DNA of 9,723 nt, from positions 1 to 9,723 of the forward strand of contig CAZYEY010000132.1 of the NCBI GenBank assembly GCA_964646585.1, in the 5' to 3' direction. This document shows positions 7,801 to 9,723 of the stretch, piece by piece (position 1 is the first letter of the stretch; every line of letters starts with the position of its first letter). Source of the stretch: PFJX01 sp964646585. GTDB taxonomy: Bacteria; Pseudomonadota; Gammaproteobacteria; Burkholderiales; Thiobacillaceae. Below the pieces are notes generated by a model. It was not told the DNA's origin and did no database searches. It saw only the letters and a program-made list of their open reading frames with translations. Both the position numbers and the translations under genes were made by a program.

Positions 7801-7931
7801 ACCGCCACCCAGTTGAGCTCCACCTCCGGATACTGGGACCGGGGCATGGCGAAATAGGCCCAGGCGCCGAGCATCAATACGACAGCGAAGACCAGGTCGG
7901 CCAGACGGTGGGAGCGCAAGATGGGCGGCAT
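4869..7931 (-). CDS. RND efflux permease (AcrB-like inner-membrane pump)
   Basis: This encodes a 1020-residue inner-membrane proton antiporter of the RND superfamily, the pump component of tripartite efflux systems. Predicted topology is classic: TM1 at about 11-29, a large periplasmic loop (30-330), TM2-TM6 (about 334-478), a second periplasmic loop (540-848), and TM8-TM12 (about 850-1004). TM4 carries LGIPLDDAVVVAEA with the proton-relay pair Asp396-Asp397; the double Asp argues against a heavy-metal CusA/CzcA pump. In TM10 the position of AcrB Lys940 is Asn920 (GVAVNASIVL), as in several non-AcrB RND branches. The ATG at 7931 is the earliest possible start because an in-frame stop lies just upstream; nine residues before TM1 matches AcrB. 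No Shine-Dalgarno precedes it. No membrane-fusion gene lies beside it. It diverges from two START-like genes across 26 bp. Substrate unknown; hydrophobic compounds or lipids are a guess from context. Confidence 0.93.
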   Translation of the reverse strand: MPPILRSHRLADLVFAVVLMLGAWAYFAMPRSQYPEVELNWVAVAVVWPGAGAGDVERDIAVPLETAVRRVPDVGLVTTTARDHVATLLVRFKDLPKARFERRLAALDREIRDAAAGFPKDARSPQVVELTSSNFFPTAMVVVSGEAADGRVCRLAESAKRELERLPGVGRVWAHGLRSREMAVRFDPKALEREGVGLEDLTRTVAEQIRDLPAGMADIGGKRYAMRVEGLPANTDFLADLPVPDARGRLVPLSALAEVRLGVSPARELVRLDGRPAVLLSVTKSENTNTLELTRAIRALIAERNQALGGPALTLLDDQSEVTREAIGVMELNAVFGLAVVLAVTWFFLGKRMALLTSLGVPFALAGMFLALHLSGQTLNVSVLLGVAIVLGIPLDDAVVVAEAIRRRLGAGLDRAAAVREALREVARPVTASVFATCLAFLPLLFLPGLMGRFMFVTPLAVILTLLMSLTASLWLLPRHASAWGGTEGRNGWREQLARRLRLAYGRALARAFRRPWPVAVLFGGVFLVAGAAVGLEWVKPRWFASDPLRVFNVNVRMPAATPLEQTLKVARELELAARSSARPGEIQASLATAGLQFTPSELAMGEHLGQVTLSLAPESRGGRGVEEFVAALRPVLKAEGAENVSVQVLSADLPMLSSLSLRLTGAPLGRLAEAASDLRRALEKQPGFSDVQDDASASQPAMRLRVNGPVAVGAGLDPFKLAAMVRLHFEGVAVGRLMDGEDSLEVVVRGKPMAAEALQAWLETPWRLPDGRQVKASELFTLNLETVPNELRRVNGARTVTVRAAFDQDRLSARQAQAAVEAAWARTQVRYPEVALAPGGELDDVKASLNDLLALLALGFALMYGLLSVQFGRLILPLVILATAPMALAGVGIGLLASGQPLTLYTLYGCVALSGVAVNASIVLAAAGEDRLARGLPPMAAAFLAARRRLMPIIITTLTVIGGLVSLAFGWGGDSLLWGPVAASIVWGLAVATPLTLFATPLMHGWLMGRRRPGECAAR

Positions 7932-7942
7932 GTCGGGTGCTG

Positions 7943-7950
7943 GATATACT
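7943..7950. promoter_or_regulatory. Candidate shared -10 element of a 26-bp divergent promoter
   Basis: The RND start codon (7931, leftward) and the first START-like start codon (7958, rightward) are only 26 bases apart. The single AT-rich stretch between them is GGATATACT. Read rightward it gives TATACT at 7945-7950, a five-of-six match to TATAAT. Read leftward it gives TATATC at 7948-7943, and TTACCA at 7970-7965 is a poor -35 with a 16-base spacer. A start site about seven bases past either hexamer would fall at or within a few bases of each ATG, so both mRNAs could be nearly leaderless. Neither ATG has a visible Shine-Dalgarno, which agrees. No rightward -35 is visible. The evidence is position and sequence match only. 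Confidence 0.33.
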
Positions 7951-7957
7951 CGCTGTC

Positions 7958-8500
7958 ATGAAGATGGTAATCCAATCTCTCCTGGCGCTAGGGTTGGTCG
8001 TGGCGTCCGCCCATGGGGCGGAAACCGGCATCCAGGTGCGCCAGGAAGGCACCCTGCTGGTGGTGGAGGGGTGGCTGAAGGTGGCGGTTGGCAACGCCAC
8101 CGCCTGGTCGGTGCTGACCGACTACGAGCGTTTCCCCGAATTCGTGCCCGGCATCCATGGCACCCGGGTGGTGGATGCCGGCAATGGCCTGAAGACCATC
8201 GAACAGCGCGGCGAGGTGGTGGCCGGCCAGTTCCGCATGCCCTACTCCGGCCTGATGCGCGTGGAGGAGCGTCGCGGCGAAGCGCTGGACATCCAATTCT
8301 TGTCGGGGCCCTTCAAGGATGTGCGGGGCCAGTGGAACATCGAAGGGGGGCGCCCCCTGAAACTGGTTTATCGTATGCGTATGGACCTGATGAAATCCCC
8401 CTTTCCCCCACCCTTGGCGCCGGCCATCGCCGAGCAGCAGGTGAGGACCTGGGTGGAAGTGTTCGGGCAGGAGATGGAACGAAAGGCGAAGAAGCCATGA
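7958..8500 (+). CDS. Exported START/SRPBCC-like protein, first of a tandem pair
   Basis: This 180-residue protein begins with a Sec signal peptide (MKMVIQSLLALGLVVASAHG, likely cut after Gly20). The mature part resembles the SRPBCC/Coq10-RatA (polyketide cyclase/START-like) fold, a helix-grip barrel that holds hydrophobic ligands. The signature is at 48-72, TAWSVLTDYERFPEFVPGIHGTRVV, where the family places its first helices and following strand. The later strands contain GPFKDVRGQWNIEG (117-130), and the C-terminal helix covers about 155-176. Most members are cytoplasmic, so export is notable. I chose ATG 7958 because it directly precedes the signal peptide; GTG 7937 would add seven residues, and ATG 7964 is also possible. 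Its stop overlaps the next gene's ATG (ATGA), implying translational coupling. Fold assignment is reasonably sure; ligand and function are unknown. Confidence 0.8.
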   Translation: MKMVIQSLLALGLVVASAHGAETGIQVRQEGTLLVVEGWLKVAVGNATAWSVLTDYERFPEFVPGIHGTRVVDAGNGLKTIEQRGEVVAGQFRMPYSGLMRVEERRGEALDIQFLSGPFKDVRGQWNIEGGRPLKLVYRMRMDLMKSPFPPPLAPAIAEQQVRTWVEVFGQEMERKAKKP

Positions 8501-9072
8501 AGCGCACGTTATGGATGATCTGGCTCCTCTTGCTGGCGGGGGCGGCGGGGGCCGCTGGTGCCAAGGTGACGGCCAGCACCGGGTTCTCCGGCATCCGGGT
8601 CGAGGCGGTGCAGAAGGTCAACGCAGATGCCCAGACCGTATGGCAGACCCTCACCGACTACAACCGGCTGGCGGCCTTCATCCCCGACATGGTGTCCAGC
8701 CGGGTGGTCTCTCCGCCGGGTGCGCCCAAGAAAGTGGAGCAGATCGCCGACGCCGGCCTGTTCGCTTTCGTCATGCCCGACCACGTGGTGCTTCTGATGG
8801 AGGAGATGCCCGCCACCAACCTCATCCGGTTCCGTTCCGTAGCCGGGAAGGTGGCATCCATGAGCGGCGAATGGCGCATCCAGGGGGACAAAGCCCCCGT
8901 CACCCTGATCTACCGGGCCCACATCATCCCTGCCACACCAGTCCCGCCCCTGGTCACCAGCTATTTCATCGAGGACGAGGTGAAGAACCGCTTCGAGGCC
9001 CTGGGCAGGGAAGCCGAGCGGCGCATGCGTCCGGCGACGGCCCCCGGCCGCAATCCCTACATCCCCGACTGA
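8497..9072 (+). CDS. Exported START/SRPBCC-like protein, second of a tandem pair
   Basis: This 191-residue protein is a paralogue of its upstream neighbour. It has its own signal peptide (Lys/Arg start, Leu/Ala core, likely cut after AGA at 22). The SRPBCC signature is at 47-71, TVWQTLTDYNRLAAFIPDMVSSRVV, matching the first protein's TAWSVLTDYERFPEFVPG block. A strand-rich middle follows, with GEWRIQGDKAPVTLIYRAHI aligning with the neighbour's GQWNIEGGRPLKLVYRMRM. The helix near the C-terminus is about 155-176 (YFIEDEVKNRFEALGREAERRMR), and a short Pro/Gly-rich tail ends in NPYIPD. The frame stays open upstream to 7921, but the ATG at 8497 is preferred: it is overlapped by the previous stop (ATGA), a purine-rich GGCGAAGAAG precedes it, and a clean signal peptide follows. 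Both exported proteins may bind hydrophobic ligands in the periplasm. No ligand can be read from the sequence. Confidence 0.82.
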   Translation: MKRTLWMIWLLLLAGAAGAAGAKVTASTGFSGIRVEAVQKVNADAQTVWQTLTDYNRLAAFIPDMVSSRVVSPPGAPKKVEQIADAGLFAFVMPDHVVLLMEEMPATNLIRFRSVAGKVASMSGEWRIQGDKAPVTLIYRAHIIPATPVPPLVTSYFIEDEVKNRFEALGREAERRMRPATAPGRNPYIPD

Positions 9073-9120
9073 GCCACCACGCCGGCTTTCGCCTGAATCC
9101 GCGCCAGGAAAGGAACGACC

Positions 9121-9516
9121 ATGAAGCGACACGTCTGGATGATCCTGCCGCTCCTCCTGCTGGCTGGCTGTGATCAGATCGCTGAGCGGGCCGGCTTCCC
9201 CGACCCGTCCAAGGTAGAGGCGGACGGCAAGGCCATCGGCGGCGCCTGCCGCCACGCCGGCCGGGGCCTGGAGGACTGCTACCGGCTCAACAAGACCGCC
9301 TCCAAGGCCGCCATCTACGCGGGTTGGAAGGAGATGAACGAATACATGGCCAAGAACAACATGCCAGTGGTGGAACCCAGCCTCGGCCCCCAGCCCCTGG
9401 AAGCCGGCAAGAAGAAGGGCGAAGAAGCCCACGGCGAAGAGACCCAGGGTGGCGACAAGAAGGACGAGGCGAAAAAAGGCGACAAGGAAGCCGCGGCCAA
9501 AGGCGGCGGCCACTGA
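9121..9516 (+). CDS. Small lipoprotein with Lys/Glu/Gly-rich tail, unrecognised family
   Basis: This 131-residue protein starts with a lipoprotein signal (MKRHVWMILPLLLLAGC), with the acylated Cys at 17. The following Asp at +2 is the classic inner-membrane retention signal in enterobacteria; whether that rule applies here is uncertain. A compact conserved-looking core spans about 24-82, with two further Cys (43 and 53) in GGACRHAGRGLEDCYRLN and a Trp/aromatic helix (AGWKEMNEYMAKNNM). The two Cys could form a disulfide. From about 95 on, the tail is low-complexity Lys, Glu, Gly and Ala, ending in GGGH, and is probably disordered. I do not recognise the family and assign no function. Two overlapping Shine-Dalgarno-like sequences (AGGAAAGGAA, 9106-9115) precede the ATG. 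The gene follows the second START-like gene by 48 bases with no terminator between, so co-transcription is likely. Confidence 0.8.
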   Translation: MKRHVWMILPLLLLAGCDQIAERAGFPDPSKVEADGKAIGGACRHAGRGLEDCYRLNKTASKAAIYAGWKEMNEYMAKNNMPVVEPSLGPQPLEAGKKKGEEAHGEETQGGDKKDEAKKGDKEAAAKGGGH

Positions 9517-9660
9517 CCCCCCCTCCTGTTCCCCCCACCCCGTCCCCCTCACCACGACCCCCCGCAACCTCCTTGCCCTCGAACGCCTCCTAGTCCCCCC
9601 GCTTCACCAAGAGCTCCGCCTTCAAATGCCCCCGCCTACCCTAATCCCCGCTGCCCTTCT
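9517..9660 (+). terminator. C-rich, G-poor tract resembling a Rho-dependent terminator (rut)
   Basis: Immediately after the lipoprotein stop codon, 144 bases contain by hand count about 83 C and only 16 G. C-over-G bubbles in the RNA of this kind, with little secondary structure, are the hallmark of Rho utilisation sites. The tract lies at the end of a rightward transcription unit, where a terminator is expected, and I see no intrinsic hairpin plus U-run. The pyrimidine richness starts right at 9517 and fades by about 9660. Basis: composition is seen; Rho dependence is inferred. Confidence 0.4.
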
Positions 9661-9723
9661 CTCAAGTCGCTACCCGTTCCACTGCCTGGTACTCTTAAGC
9701 AACGAGGGCCAAATCTGGATCAT
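9661..9723. other. Right edge, lower GC, no supported gene
   Basis: The last 63 bases drop to roughly mid-50s percent GC, unlike the rest of the window. On the minus strand a frame is open from the window edge (9723) to a TAG at 9670-9672, only 17 codons. It could be the end of a leftward gene lying beyond the edge, which would make the C-rich tract the gap between convergent genes. It is too short to call. Confidence 0.2.

Noticed and set aside
4917..7961. A ~1014-codon open frame antisense to the RND gene
   Set aside because: Its translation is Gly/Gln/His/Arg-rich with no domain or membrane segment, and it mirrors a convincing RND protein. High GC at third codon positions removes stops from the opposite strand.
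7921..8496. Upstream extension of the second START-like gene's frame
   Set aside because: The frame is open, but the sequence overlaps the first START-like gene; the ATGA junction and signal peptide place the start at 8497.
9670..9723. Seventeen-codon minus-strand open frame reaching the window edge
   Set aside because: Too short to distinguish a gene end from chance.
1..9723. Search for tRNA/rRNA genes, CRISPR arrays, insertion sequences, attachment sites or long repeats
   Set aside because: Reading by eye I found no repeat-spacer pattern, transposase, cloverleaf-like sequence or terminal inverted repeats; the window looks like ordinary chromosomal DNA in this respect.

Overview
The window is very GC-rich, densely packed bacterial DNA with Gram-negative features: a TolC-family outer-membrane lipoprotein, a Tat-exported oxidase and an RND inner-membrane pump. 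The gene repertoire and codon use fit a betaproteobacterium (Rhodocyclales- or Nitrosomonadales-like). That placement is inference from gene content only.

Layout, left to right. (1) Positions 1-195 are a C-rich leader, about 58% C and 26% G, with no gene. (2) A rightward putative copper-handling operon follows: a TolC-family outer-membrane lipoprotein (196-1587), a two-domain-type multicopper oxidase with a Tat signal (1589-2971), and a small YkgJ-type cysteine-cluster protein (2985-3311). (3) On the minus strand lie the protein AMPylase selO (3251-4750), whose 3' end overlaps the cysteine-cluster gene tail to tail, and an RND efflux permease (4869-7931). (4) Divergent from the RND gene across only 26 bp is a rightward set: two tandem, homologous exported START/SRPBCC-like proteins (7958-8500 and 8497-9072, joined by an ATGA overlap) and a small lipoprotein with a Lys/Glu/Gly-rich tail (9121-9516). 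(5) Positions 9517-9723 are C-rich and G-poor, which resembles a Rho-dependent terminator.

How the genes may work together. The oxidase would oxidise Cu(I) in the periplasm, and the TolC-type protein would supply an outer-membrane exit duct. The usual CusA/CusB partners are not in the window. The RND permease has the double-Asp proton-relay motif of drug/hydrophobe pumps rather than the heavy-metal signature, so it is probably not the copper pump, and no membrane-fusion (adaptor) gene accompanies it. The least familiar part is the divergon of RND permease, two exported START-like proteins and a lipoprotein. The parts (inner-membrane pump, two periplasmic hydrophobic-ligand-fold proteins, a lipid-anchored protein) suggest a candidate envelope lipid or hydrophobe handling system. 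This is a hypothesis from gene order and folds, not a demonstrated function.
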